Assembly: GCA_910589415.1 (NCBI GenBank)
Contig: OU342632.1
Location: 47,295,341-47,359,340, forward strand
Source of the DNA: Malachius bipustulatus
Lineage: Eukaryota > Arthropoda > Insecta > Coleoptera > Melyridae
Length of the DNA: 64,000 nucleotides
Direction of reading: 5' to 3'
Shown: one piece after another, positions 41,990-51,378 of the stretch
Layout: every line of letters begins with the position of its first letter
Position numbering within the stretch: position 1 is the stretch's first letter
Notes under the pieces: model-generated
Database searches by the model: none
Seen by the model: only the letters and a program-made list of their open reading frames with translations
Told to the model about the DNA's origin: nothing
Translations under genes and position numbers: made by a program

Positions 41990-44497
41990 TTAAGTCCTGT
42001 TGACTGATGAAAATTTGGCCTGATTATCTTTTGCGCTCATCTCATGACCGTTTATTTTGGGAACGTTAGATTGATTTTGGTTAAAATTTGATGTGGATGG
42101 ATTTTGACCGTTTCTCAGAATTTTGATTTTACGTTTATTATTCTTATCTTTTAGTTTTCTGCAGTGAGCTTTTACGTGACCTGGTTCCTTGCAATAATAG
42201 CAAGTTCTATTTTCAAAACTACTTCTCGTAACGTTCTGGGAAGGTCGATTATTGTGTGAAGGTGAATAATTATTGTTGTTAGCTTGAAATGAAGAAGAAG
42301 AAGAAGAAGGTGTACTTGAATGATTCGAATTGCTAGTGTGATTCATTGTACTATTATTTGAAGATAGGTTATTATGTGAAGGTGGATTATTGTTGTTAGC
42401 TTGAAATGAAGAAGAAGAAGAAGGTGTAATTGAATGATTCGAATTGCTAGTGTGATTCATTGTACTATTATTTGAAGATAGGTTATTATGTGAAGGTGGA
42501 TTATTGTTGTTAGCTTGAAATGAAGAAGAAGACGTTGGAATTGAATGATTCGAATTGCTAGTGTCATTAATTGTAATATTAATTGAAGGTAGATTATTGT
42601 GTGAAGGTGAATTATTGATGTGAGCTTGAAATGAAGAAGAAGAAGAAGAAGAAGAAGGTGTAATTGAATGATTCGAATTGATAGTGTGATTCATTGTACT
42701 ATTATTTGAAGATAGGTTATTATGTGAAGGTGGATTATTGTTGTTAGCTTGAAATGAAGAAGAAGAAGGTGGAATTGAATGATTCGAATTGCTAGTGTGA
42801 TTAATTGTAATATTAATTGAAGGTAGATTATTGTGTGAAGGTGAATTATTGATGTGAGCTTGAAATGAAGAAGAAGAAGAAGAAGAAGGTGTAATTGAAT
42901 GATTCGAATTGCTAGTGTGATTCATTGTACTATTATTTGAAGGGAGATTATTGTGTGAAGGTGGATTATTGTTATTAGCTTGAAATGAAGAAGAAGAAGG
43001 TGTAATTGAATGATTCGAATTGTTAGTGTGATTCATTGTACTATTATTTGAAAGTAGATTGTTGTGTGAAGGTGGATTATTGTTGTTAGCTTGAAATGAA
43101 GAAGAAGAAGGTGTAATTGAATGATTCGAATTGCTAGTGTGATTCATTGTACTATTATTTGAAGGTAGATTATTGTGTGAAGGTGGATTATTGTTGTTAG
43201 CTTGAAATGAAGAAGAAGAAGGTGTAATTGAATGATTCGAATTGCTAGTGTGATTCATTGTACTATTATTTGAAGGTAGATTATTGTGTGAAGGTGGATT
43301 ATTGTTGTTAGCTTGAAATGAAGAAGAAGAAGGTGTAATTGAATGATTCGAATTGCTAGTGTGATTCATTGTACTATTATTTGAAAGTAGATTATTGTGT
43401 GAAGGTGGATTATTGTTGTTAGCTTGAAATGAAGAAGAAGAAGGTGTAATTGAATGATTCGAATTGCTAGTGTGATTCATTGTACTATTATTTGGAGGTA
43501 GATTATTGTGTGAAGGTGGATTATTGTTGTTAGCTTGAAATGAAGAAGAAGAAGGTGTAATTGAATGATTCGAATTGCTAGTGTGATTCATTGTACTATT
43601 ATTTGAAGGTAGATTATTGTGTGAAGGTGGATTATTGTTGTTAGCTTGAAATGAAGAAGAAGAAGGTGTAATTGAATGATTCGAATTGCTAGTGTGATTA
43701 ATTGTATTATTAATAATTGAAGGTCGATTATTGCGTGAAGGTGAATTATTGTTGTTAGCTTGAAATGAAGAAGAAGAAGGTGTAATTGAATGATTCGAAT
43801 TGCTAGTGTGATTAATTGTATCAGATACATTGAAGTTATTATTATTAGTATTATTGGTTGCTCGGTACTGGGAACTTTGATCAGGTCTGTTACGATATTG
43901 AGTAAACAAGTTGTTGAGGTTCTGAAATTCTCGAGTCTCTGATATTATTTCCTCATCGTTACGTATTGCTAGGGCCATTGCACTTTCAAAATTAAGAGGA
44001 TTTCTTGATCCTACAATTAGAGATCTGCAATTGTGTAACCCTGCAATAAAAAGACGTACGAGTTCTTCTTCTATTAGACTTCGGCATGTATCCCATAGTT
44101 GAGATACTATGGTACTCGCATTTTCCCTGAGATAATTCGTAAACTTTAAATATAAATCTTTCATTTTGTTAGCATACGACATCACAGTCTCTGAGATACC
44201 TTGTGTACAAGAACTTAATTGAAACTGCAACTGAATTATGATACTATTTCGTCCATAGATCTGTAGCAAATAACTCCTTAAAGAGGGCCAATTTTGAAAG
44301 TCCCTGCCTAGCACCATAGCCCGAGGAAAACCTGTTAACTTCGTTTGTATTATGGAAAGCAATGCAGGTTTATCCTCATCACTGACTAGCCTATAAGCTC
44401 TATCAGCATTGTCAATAAATTCATCCAGTTGTAATGATATCGTACCATCAAATCTAATAAGCATTCTTTCAGCAAGCTCAAGACTAATAATAGACAT
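41990..44497 (-). CDS. Lone Gag-like protein with 14 Asn/Ser-rich tandem repeats
   Basis: 835 codons, uninterrupted. Residues 1-~200 are a Ty3/gypsy-type Gag domain (RFDGTISLQLDEFIDNADRAY; VMSYANKMKDLYLKF; LVRLFIAGLHNCRSLI; AMALAIRNDEEI). Residues ~220-745 are 14 imperfect copies of a ~37-residue unit containing NHTSNSNHSITPSSSSFQAN. A CCHC knuckle CYYCKEPGHVKAHC follows near residue 765, then a basic tail (KDKNNKRKIK). No pol follows. It could be a gag remnant or a gag-derived gene; the open frame over 2.5 kb favours recent origin or selection. Confidence 0.8.
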   Translation of the reverse strand: MSIISLELAERMLIRFDGTISLQLDEFIDNADRAYRLVSDEDKPALLSIIQTKLTGFPRAMVLGRDFQNWPSLRSYLLQIYGRNSIIIQLQFQLSSCTQGISETVMSYANKMKDLYLKFTNYLRENASTIVSQLWDTCRSLIEEELVRLFIAGLHNCRSLIVGSRNPLNFESAMALAIRNDEEIISETREFQNLNNLFTQYRNRPDQSSQYRATNNTNNNNFNVSDTINHTSNSNHSITPSSSSFQANNNNSPSRNNRPSIINNTINHTSNSNHSITPSSSSFQANNNNPPSHNNLPSNNSTMNHTSNSNHSITPSSSSFQANNNNPPSHNNLPPNNSTMNHTSNSNHSITPSSSSFQANNNNPPSHNNLLSNNSTMNHTSNSNHSITPSSSSFQANNNNPPSHNNLPSNNSTMNHTSNSNHSITPSSSSFQANNNNPPSHNNLPSNNSTMNHTSNSNHSITPSSSSFQANNNNPPSHNNLLSNNSTMNHTNNSNHSITPSSSSFQANNNNPPSHNNLPSNNSTMNHTSNSNHSITPSSSSSSSFQAHINNSPSHNNLPSINITINHTSNSNHSIPPSSSSFQANNNNPPSHNNLSSNNSTMNHTINSNHSITPSSSSSSSSFQAHINNSPSHNNLPSINITINDTSNSNHSIPTSSSSFQANNNNPPSHNNLSSNNSTMNHTSNSNHSITPSSSSSFQANNNNPPSHNNLSSNNSTMNHTSNSNHSSTPSSSSSSFQANNNNYSPSHNNRPSQNVTRSSFENRTCYYCKEPGHVKAHCRKLKDKNNKRKIKILRNGQNPSTSNFNQNQSNVPKINGHEMSAKDNQAKFSSVNRT
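42240..43830 (-). repeat. In-frame coding minisatellite (~111-bp unit, 14 copies)
   Basis: The unit is recognisable on the plus strand by TTAGCTTGAAATGAAGAAGA and TGATTCGAATTGCTAGTGTG. Most units are 111 bp; some carry extra GAA triplets (extra Ser) or lack other codons, always in multiples of three. Central copies (about 42960-43650) are nearly identical, as expected from unequal exchange or slippage. Confidence 0.9.
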
Positions 44498-45060
44498 TTT
44501 TGATTGATTCTCCTCCTTTTCAACTCCGTAAAATCAGGATGAACGCGAATGACAAAATTTGCGACTTACATAAGCACTTTCATTGATGATTTCCGCAGTT
44601 ACAATTATAATAAATGTTGTCGCGTTGTTTTTGTTGTTGTTGAGGACTCCCGCGTTGACACGTCTACTCTGCTATAGATTGCTGTGGTTCTGAAACGACC
44701 TGGCCCTGCAAAGGTACGACTTTATCCTGGAGACCTTACGTTCTCCTATGGCGCTGCCTTCTCCTGCACCAGATTCTGATTGATTGAGGTATTTCCTTGT
44801 ACTGGAAGAACTGTGTTCTGCTAGGGTACGGCCTTGTCCTGTGAGTGTGTTCGCTTTTTGTTATTGGACGCACATTGATGAAGTTTTTAACCTTTGGAGT
44901 AGGTATGACTTCTTGGATTGGAGTTTTCTCGGAATTTTCAATCTCACAGTCATTTATCGGAAGAATCTCATACTGCATCTGGAATTTATTTAATCCTTTT
45001 TAAAATCGATTATGGTACTTGGAAAGTCTTTGATTAACTTCACACAGGTTATGATTTATT
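44498..45060. other. 5' flank of the lone gag, unassigned
   Basis: Contains a minus-strand 80-codon ORF (44736-44978) with no recognised domain. It may be leader or LTR remnant of the gag element, but no second LTR copy or primer site was found. Confidence 0.35.
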
Positions 45061-45079
45061 AAAATGACTAGGTGGAGAG

Positions 45080-45470
45080 TTTTACAGGGTGGTGACTTGT
45101 ACAGGGTGATCGAAACTCGATGTCTCAGCCCTATTGAAAGAAAAGAAAAAAACGATAGAAAAAATCAGAAAATAGGTTCTTCGATGAGATTTAGTAAGGT
45201 TCATTTTAAGCATAATTTGCATATTTTTCTATATTTGCGATTTTTAGTGTATTTTAAAAATACATTATTGATGACGAGATCACTTTTCGAACATCACCCA
45301 AACTCATCAAATGGCCAAAACATAAAAACAATGATTGAACATGAAATCGAACATCGCGATTTCGAGATATTTAAAAAAAATGTAAATTTTTTAATGGAAC
45401 ACCTGTGTATTTTTTGATGGATCGGCTGCAAATTTTTTTTTAAAGGAAAAAGTTTTTATGCACTGTGATC
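45080..45470. repeat. Dispersed noncoding repeat starting at ACAGGGTG boxes
   Basis: Two ACAGGGTG boxes (near 45085 and 45101) are followed by TCGAAACTCGATGTCTCAGC. The latter block recurs in reverse complement near 62380-62435. A 117-codon ORF over this stretch (45064-45417) is judged spurious. Confidence 0.5.
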
Positions 45471-45767
45471 TTAAAATAATAAATTCATTAATTATTCAAT
45501 ATTTTATTACTCCTAAAGTAGGTTGCGACAATTATTGTAATTTAGTGTACCTACCTACGTAATGTAAGGTAAAAAAATAGGTAGTCCTCAATAGTGTATT
45601 TTTCAATAAAAAAATACACAAAAAAGGAGTTATATAGTATATACCCGTGTGGGGCTTGTGTGTTACCCCCATCGGGCGCGTCCTCAGGTGGTGGATAGGG
45701 GAAGGCCTTTCCCGACAGGGTAAGATACCGGAAACGGCGTGAACCCAACAACACACGAAGAAAGAAA

Positions 45768-46885
45768 ATGATGATGGCGGAACAAAAGAAAGAAATACCC
45801 CAGGAGGGTAGAACCATTGGTTCAGAATCCCTCCCTGGCCTAGTGCCAGGCTGCCCCACGGATTCTGGGGGGGGGGGGCAATGTAACGCCAGGAAGAGAA
45901 GACGTCGGATAAGATCGCGACGTAATAACTGCCGTGGAGGATGATGAATCTGACCAAGGCAGTGAGTCATCAGTGGGGACAACAGGGACCGCTGACACAA
46001 TATCTACAGGGATTGGTAACATAGGACTGCTGATAACAACAACAAAAGAAAAAAGACTTTTGGGGGCTACAGAAGGAAACTCCGAAAGGAACAAAAAATT
46101 GCTGCTGGTACATGGACTGAAAAACGTCCAACCATCAGCAAAGCAACAAGAGAGAGACCGAAGAGTGAGAAAAATCTCGGGACGAATCTAAAACTCCACC
46201 CCCAAGCTACAAAGAGAGCGAAGGGTAACAATAGTCAAACACTGTCTGGAAAGGGACCCAGCAAGGTAACGGCAACGAAACCAAAAGGGAGCTACAGCGA
46301 GGCAGTGTCTGGACTTCGGATGGCGGTGATAGACAGACGCCATCCTGAATTTACTCTGGATCAGGGAAAGACAGAACTGATCCAGAAGGAACTTTTCGAA
46401 GCAATGGACAGCACACCTCGGGGAGGAAAAGTCCATTACAATTCGAAAAAGTATCGTTTAGCGGAGGGGTCCTATGGATGCACTGCGCAAACGAACAAAC
46501 AAAAACCTGGTTCGTAGGGGTGATTGGGACACTGGGCGGACTTTGGGAAGGGATGGCCCTGACAACAGTCGAGGACAATGACCTACCAAAGAGGCCGAGA
46601 GTTCTAGTCTACATCCCGGGACCAGAGGAAGAGGACGGGCCAGTACGGACACGTTTAGAGAAGCAAAATCTGGGTCTGAACGTGGGAAGCTGGCTACAAC
46701 TCAGCAAGAAAACAGAGAAGGAGGGAGTAATCCGGGCCTTTTCAATAGACGGGGGGTCATTCAGAACCCTCGAGAGATCCCGATTTCGAGTGTACTACAG
46801 CCTCGGAAGGATGACTTTCCGAGTGTTGAAAGGACTCGATGGCGGGCAAAATCAGGGTCCTTCAAGCGAACCTCCAGCACAGTAA
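45768..46885 (+). pseudogene. ORF1 remnant of the split LINE
   Basis: The start ATGATGATGGCGGAACAAAAG lies at 45768. The frame changes at the G12 tract and at least twice more (segments 45934-46191, 46305-46517, 46478-46885). The readable segments are charged, with VSGLRMAVIDRRHPEFTLDQGKTELIQKELFEAMD and TWFVGVIGTLGGLWEGMAL, as seen in Gag-like ORF1 proteins of this LINE group. No intact CCHC was found. Confidence 0.65.
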
Positions 46886-49001
46886 AGCAGCATCAGCTGC
46901 CCTTACTGTGGCAATGAGGGAATTTGAGGTGGCCCTAATACAAGAACCTTGGATCAACAAAGGTAAGGTAATGGGACTGGGGGGGGGGGGGGAGAACTAA
47001 TTTACAGTAGATCCCATGAAACTCCTAGAACCTGCATACTAGTCAAAAGAGGACTTAAAATACTTCCGTTAACAAACCTTTCTTCTAGGGATCTAATGTT
47101 AGCAAAAATCAGGACATCTCGGGAATATGTCGAGGGAGATAATTCTTGGATCAGCATATTTCCCATATGACGCCCTGGAACCACCACCACCCAAGGAGGT
47201 AGAAAAACTGGTGAGAGACTGCGGAGGAAAAGGACCACAGCTGATCATCGGATGCGACACCAACGCGCATCATACAACTTGGGGAAGCACAAACATCAAT
47301 GAAAGAGGTGAGTCACTACTATAATTTATAATGGCTATAACAATCTAGAGATATTAAATTTAGGAAATAAACCAACTTTTGTCAACTCGAGACGTAAGGA
47401 GGTCATAGACATAACTATAGCTACACCATACGTAGGAAACTATGTTAATAACTGGCATGTATCTGATGAGGTAAGTTGCTCGGATCACAGACACATAAAC
47501 TTTACAATAAATGGAAACAAAACCATACAAGAAATTTATCGTAATCCTCGAAAAACTAACTGGGAGTCTTATAAGACAGACCTGGAGCACAGTTTAAAAC
47601 AGACGAGAAATACGATAAAAACCACAATAGATTTAGAAGTGGCAGCAGGACAAGTGCAGGATGCAATCACTTCGGCCTATAACAACAACTGTCCCGTTGT
47701 CAGCAGGAACTCCAACAGGAATGTGCCCTGGTGGAACAGAAACCTAGCTGCACAAAGAGGACAAGTTAGGAAATACTTCAATAAAGCGAAAGAAACAAAT
47801 AAGTGGGAGGTATACAGAAAGGCTCTCACAGAATACAACAAAGCACTGAGGAAAGCAAAAATAGAGTCATGGAGAAAGCACTGTGAGGACATAGAAGGAA
47901 CTCAAGAATATGCTAGACTCCATAAAATACTCTCAAAGCAACCGCAGAGCTCCATACACACTCTGAAGACAGAGAGTGGCAAATATACGGAAACGGGAAA
48001 GGACACAATGAGGGAATTACTCAGAGTCCATTTTCCAGGTTCTAGAGTCACCGATTTATCTCCACAAGACTGTCTAAATGCAGAACTAAGAACCCCAAAG
48101 AGGACGAACAGGGACAGCTGGCAGGTTGCGAAATCGGTGGTAAACGAGAACAAAATCAAATGGGCAATCAACTCCTTTGAACCCTACAAATCGCCGGGTA
48201 TAGATGGCATCTACCCAATAATGTTGCAGAAAGGACCACATCTTCTGACACAGAGGCTATGTATGATCCTTAGGGGTAGTCTTGCACTGGGGCACATACC
48301 CAAAGCTTGGACCTTAATAATTAGAGTAATTTACATACCTAAACCTGAGAAAACAGGACTGGAAGGGGCAAAATCTCTAAGACCCAAAAGACCCCTAAGA
48401 CCCATAATGGCAAACAGACCATTTCATCAAAACCAACATGCATATAGAACAGGAAAATCAACGGAATGAGCTTTACACCATCTGGTAGAAAAGACTGAAT
48501 ACGCAATAAAATACAAGAAAGGGCTATTATGTGCGTTTTTGGACATAGAAGGTGCGTTCGACAACATCTCCCTAGAATCAATATCCAATGCATTGAGGAA
48601 TAGAGGAATCAATGCAACAATATGCAGGTGGATAGACTTCATGTTGAAAAGCAGATTGGTATGCACATCCCTATTTGGGGAGACTGTGGTGGCTCAGGTA
48701 GCAAGGGGGTGTCCACAGGGAGGCGTACTGTCTCCCTTGATATGGAACCTTGTTATGGACGCGCTAATGAAACGTCTGGATCAAGAGGGAATCAATAGAA
48801 TAGGATATGCCGATGACCTTGTCATACTAATTCAAGGCAAATTCAACGACACAATAAGGCCCTGCATGCAAAGAGCCCTAAATGTCGTAATCAAATGGAC
48901 AAATAAAAATAAAAATCAAAAAATAAAAAGTGACTGAACATAAGTCCCTCCAAATCGACCATCGTAAACGCTAGTTTACTAATCTAAGGAAACTGGTGGG
49001 C
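46839..49001 (+). pseudogene. ORF2 remnant: endonuclease and reverse transcriptase
   Basis: The ATG at 46839 begins the usual N-terminus (QANLQHSKAA, LIQEPW). The endonuclease is readable in pieces: GCDTNAHHTTWGSTNINERGESLL (~47250-47320) and the SCSDHRHINF box (~47478). The 47639-48469 frame holds the linker and RT start (YKSPGIDGIYP). After one stop, 48539-48937 holds FLDIEGAFDN, CPQGGVLSPLIWN and YADDLVIL. Stops near 47075-47110, 48467 and 48938 and a G-tract shift disable it. ERV-D interrupts it just before the KYLGVILD motif. Confidence 0.88.
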
Positions 49002-49005
49002 TTAG

Positions 49006-49605
49006 TGTTATGTGTGAAAACATTAACGTGTATGTGCAAGAACAATAATTAGTTATTATCAAGTAGAATTATTATTAATTTAGCATATTAAGACTCATAG
49101 AATTATGTATTCAAATTTAGTTCATCATTAACATTCGTGAGAGTCCTCTTATAAACAAATTTGTTACTCCTTAACAAAGTTTGTTGTTGAACAAACACAT
49201 TTCTTAAATATTTATCTGGTCGTTGCCTGCCCGCACCCTGTTTGATGCAATATACTATAAACTTCCTTTGAAAGGGTCTAGCAGCCATCTACCAGATTAA
49301 AACAACTTTATTCTGTATTTAATTATTTATGTTATTGATAATTTATTGTCATTTCTTACTAACCAGTTGCATGCATCAGGCACTTCGTGCCTACGTGACT
49401 ACCCTACAAGGAGGGTTGGCTCCCATATGTATCCTGTATAATGTTTACATCAAGAAGTTATAAATTCTCTTACGCACTCGATGTACAGTCAGTAGTTGTT
49501 CGGCTTTACCATCTTATGCCTCTCTCGATGAAATTATAGTTTGTAATCGGAACTTAATAAATATTAGTTTTTTAAAAAGTGAATTTTATCTTGTGAAACC
49601 TAAAA
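49006..49605 (+). repeat. ERV-D 5' LTR
   Basis: 600 bp from TGTTATGTGTG to ACCTAAAA, identical by eye to 57224-57823. It contains an initiator candidate (GTCAGTAG near 49490) and AATAAA near 49557. Edges are set by the 4-bp duplication; an end two bases later would leave only AG duplicated. Confidence 0.92.
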
Positions 49606-49606
49606 T

Positions 49607-49624
49607 TGGCGCAGTCAGTAGGAT
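49607..49624 (+). other. ERV-D primer-binding site (tRNA-Ser type)
   Basis: TGGCGCAGTCAGTAGGAT, the same site as in ERV-1 and ERV-B, two bases after the LTR end set by the target duplication (sharing one T). Confidence 0.85.
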
Positions 49625-49702
49625 TTCAAGAAAAGTGAAAACTCAGCGGCCCCTCTCCTGAGAAGACACTTTTGTACTCCAGTACTTCATCTTGACGGAC
49701 TA

Positions 49703-49737
49703 ATGAAGCTCCAACTTCGAGGGCTGTTACTGTAAGT
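49703..49737 (+). promoter_or_regulatory. ERV-D leader mini-exon and splice donor (candidate env signal-peptide exon)
   Basis: ATG at 49703 opens nine codons plus two bases, basic then Leu-rich, ending at CT|GTAAGT (GT at 49732-49733). Unspliced, it stops at the TAA within the donor. Phase and donor match ERV-1. The matching acceptor is TCTGTTGTTGCAG (G at 55278). Splicing is inferred. Confidence 0.6.
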
Positions 49738-49739
49738 GT

Positions 49740-50370
49740 TTGCATTCTTTACATCCCCTGTATTTTGATTTTTTTCGAATTGCTTTTGTGGTTGCGAGTT
49801 GCTATACCTACATGTTTAAAATTATTTAAGAAAGGTCAAAACTTTCTTATTATGTTCAATTCTACATAGAATCAAATTTCTAGGTTACGAGAAAAGTGCA
49901 CTTACTTACTACAAAAAATTTTTTATATACTAATATTGAATAAATAAATAAATAAATTTTCTTTTTCCGATTAAACAAAATTAAGTTTTCTCGCAGTTAA
50001 TATCGTGACAAAGTTTGTAAAATAATCAACTATAATTTTATCGAGTCGTTAAATTATTTGACATCTATATCACAACGACAATAATAATTATTGAATAACG
50101 CTCACCGTTCATCGCATCCTATTTTTGGCTTGTTAAGTTAAATATTACACATGATCTAGCAGCTCTCTGAATCATTATTACCTACTAATTCCTATGTTTC
50201 CTATTTTTATATTGCATGTAATTAGAACTGAACAGGCCCCTTGAACCTTAAGAACGTCACATAAATTATTATAGGTTACATGTATTATTGGTATTGACAC
50301 TTTTCATATTTACTGCGGAAACGCCTGCATTTTAATTTTATACCTATACCTACATATAACTCATTACAAG
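49740..50370 (+). other. ERV-D leader, noncoding
   Basis: AT-rich untranslated region between donor and gag ATG. No tandem array like that of ERV-B is seen. Confidence 0.6.
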
Positions 50371-51378
50371 ATGGCAAACGAAAATGCTAATAATTTTGTT
50401 GACAATTTAAAACTGCTGCAATCCCTAAGTTCTCTGATTCCTGAATACGACGGCGACCAAGCCACCCTTAGCGATTTTATTTCCGCCTGCGAATTCGTTG
50501 TCGGTCAAATCGACGACGGCATCATGCCAGGTTTTCTGCTAATTCTAAAAAATAAATTATTAGGAAAAGCTAGACAGTTTATCTCTTCGAGAAGTCTCAA
50601 CGATTGGAACAGCATTAGGCAATTGCTAATAGGTCATTTTGGAGATTGTAGGGACACTGAATCCTTGCTGAGGGATTTAACTACCTGTATTCAAAAGTCC
50701 TCCGAAACACCCAGAGCCTTCGTGCAAAGAATCGAAAATTTATTAACAAAACTAAGAAACACGGTAGCTTTAGATGAAGATATTGACGCTAGAACTAAAG
50801 AAGCTCTAAATGAGTCTCATGAAAGAATCGGTCTAAAAACAGTGCTAGCTGGACTTGGTGATCCGATAGGTTCGATTATTCGTGCACAAAGACCACAGTC
50901 AATTGACGAGGCAGTTCAGTTCATAATTGAGGAGGAAAATATTTATTATTTGAGGAATAAAAATTCGTCAAAAGACTCAAAAACTATTCAAAGGATCGTC
51001 CCGAAATCAAACTTTTCTTCTGACCAGCGAAAAGACACAAAATTTTGTAACTATTGCAAAAATCAGGGTCACTTAATAACAGAATGTCGAAAAAGAACCT
51101 ATAACAACCAGCAACAACAAAATTTTCAAAATATCCCTAGGCAACCGCAAAATAATCCGCAATACGCTCCTAGGCCACCCTTCACTAATCAAAATCAAAA
51201 CTTTCGAAATAACAATCATAACCCGCCTTTTGAGAGAACACCTGTCATTCAGAGGAACCCAACAATCAACCATTTAAACTCCCACGAGGAGACAGAAACG
51301 GGCGATCTGTCTCCGAACTCTCAAGATTGCCCGGTCGTGAATTCCCTAGTAAATCCATTCGAAGAGCTGGTATTTTAA
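50371..51378 (+). CDS. gag: ERV-D Gag with CCHC zinc knuckle
   Basis: 335 codons, shorter than ERV-1 (509) and ERV-B (470). The core is alignable (YDGDQATLSDFISACEFVV; FIIEEENIYYL). Residues ~230-246 are CNYCKNQGHLITEC, a CCHC knuckle lacking in the other two. The Asn/Gln-rich tail is short. The end overlaps pol by more than 100 bases after the slippery site at 51273. Confidence 0.9.
   Translation: MANENANNFVDNLKLLQSLSSLIPEYDGDQATLSDFISACEFVVGQIDDGIMPGFLLILKNKLLGKARQFISSRSLNDWNSIRQLLIGHFGDCRDTESLLRDLTTCIQKSSETPRAFVQRIENLLTKLRNTVALDEDIDARTKEALNESHERIGLKTVLAGLGDPIGSIIRAQRPQSIDEAVQFIIEEENIYYLRNKNSSKDSKTIQRIVPKSNFSSDQRKDTKFCNYCKNQGHLITECRKRTYNNQQQQNFQNIPRQPQNNPQYAPRPPFTNQNQNFRNNNHNPPFERTPVIQRNPTINHLNSHEETETGDLSPNSQDCPVVNSLVNPFEELVF
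51273..51314 (+). promoter_or_regulatory. ERV-D -1 frameshift signal: slippery heptamer plus hairpin
   Basis: TTTAAAC (51273-51279) in the register T_TTA_AAC of gag (CAT TTA AAC). An 8-nt spacer follows, then a perfect 9-bp stem GGAGACAGA/TCTGTCTCC (51288-51296 with 51306-51314) and a 9-nt loop. The -1 frame is open from here into pol. This has the textbook layout of a programmed -1 frameshift signal. Confidence 0.85.

Larger units (their letters stand above)
45640..49005 (+). mobile_element. RNase H-bearing LINE, 5' portion (split by ERV-D)
   Basis: The 5' UTR is GC-rich (GTGTGGGGCTTGTGTGTTAC onward), followed by ORF1 and ORF2 remnants. The element continues at 57824 beyond ERV-D, with TTAG (49002-49005, 57824-57827) as the duplicated target. 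Endonuclease, reverse transcriptase and RNase H together with the QxNLQHSKAA start place it in the R1/Loa/I side of LINEs. Frameshifts sit in G12 (near 45868-45877) and G14-16 (near 46978-46993) tracts. Confidence 0.85.

Noticed and set aside
43588..43830. 80-codon minus-strand ORF of repeated Ile/Leu/His codons
   Set aside because: Alternative frame of the gag coding minisatellite.
44736..44978. 80-codon minus-strand ORF upstream of the lone gag
   Set aside because: No recognised domain, no linkage to the gag frame; may be leader sequence.
45064..45417. 117-codon plus-strand ORF
   Set aside because: Covers a dispersed noncoding repeat (ACAGGGTG family) and resembles no protein.
47467..47474. 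CTGATGA as another hammerhead core
   Set aside because: It lies in LINE endonuclease coding sequence, with no GAAA or pairing stems around it.
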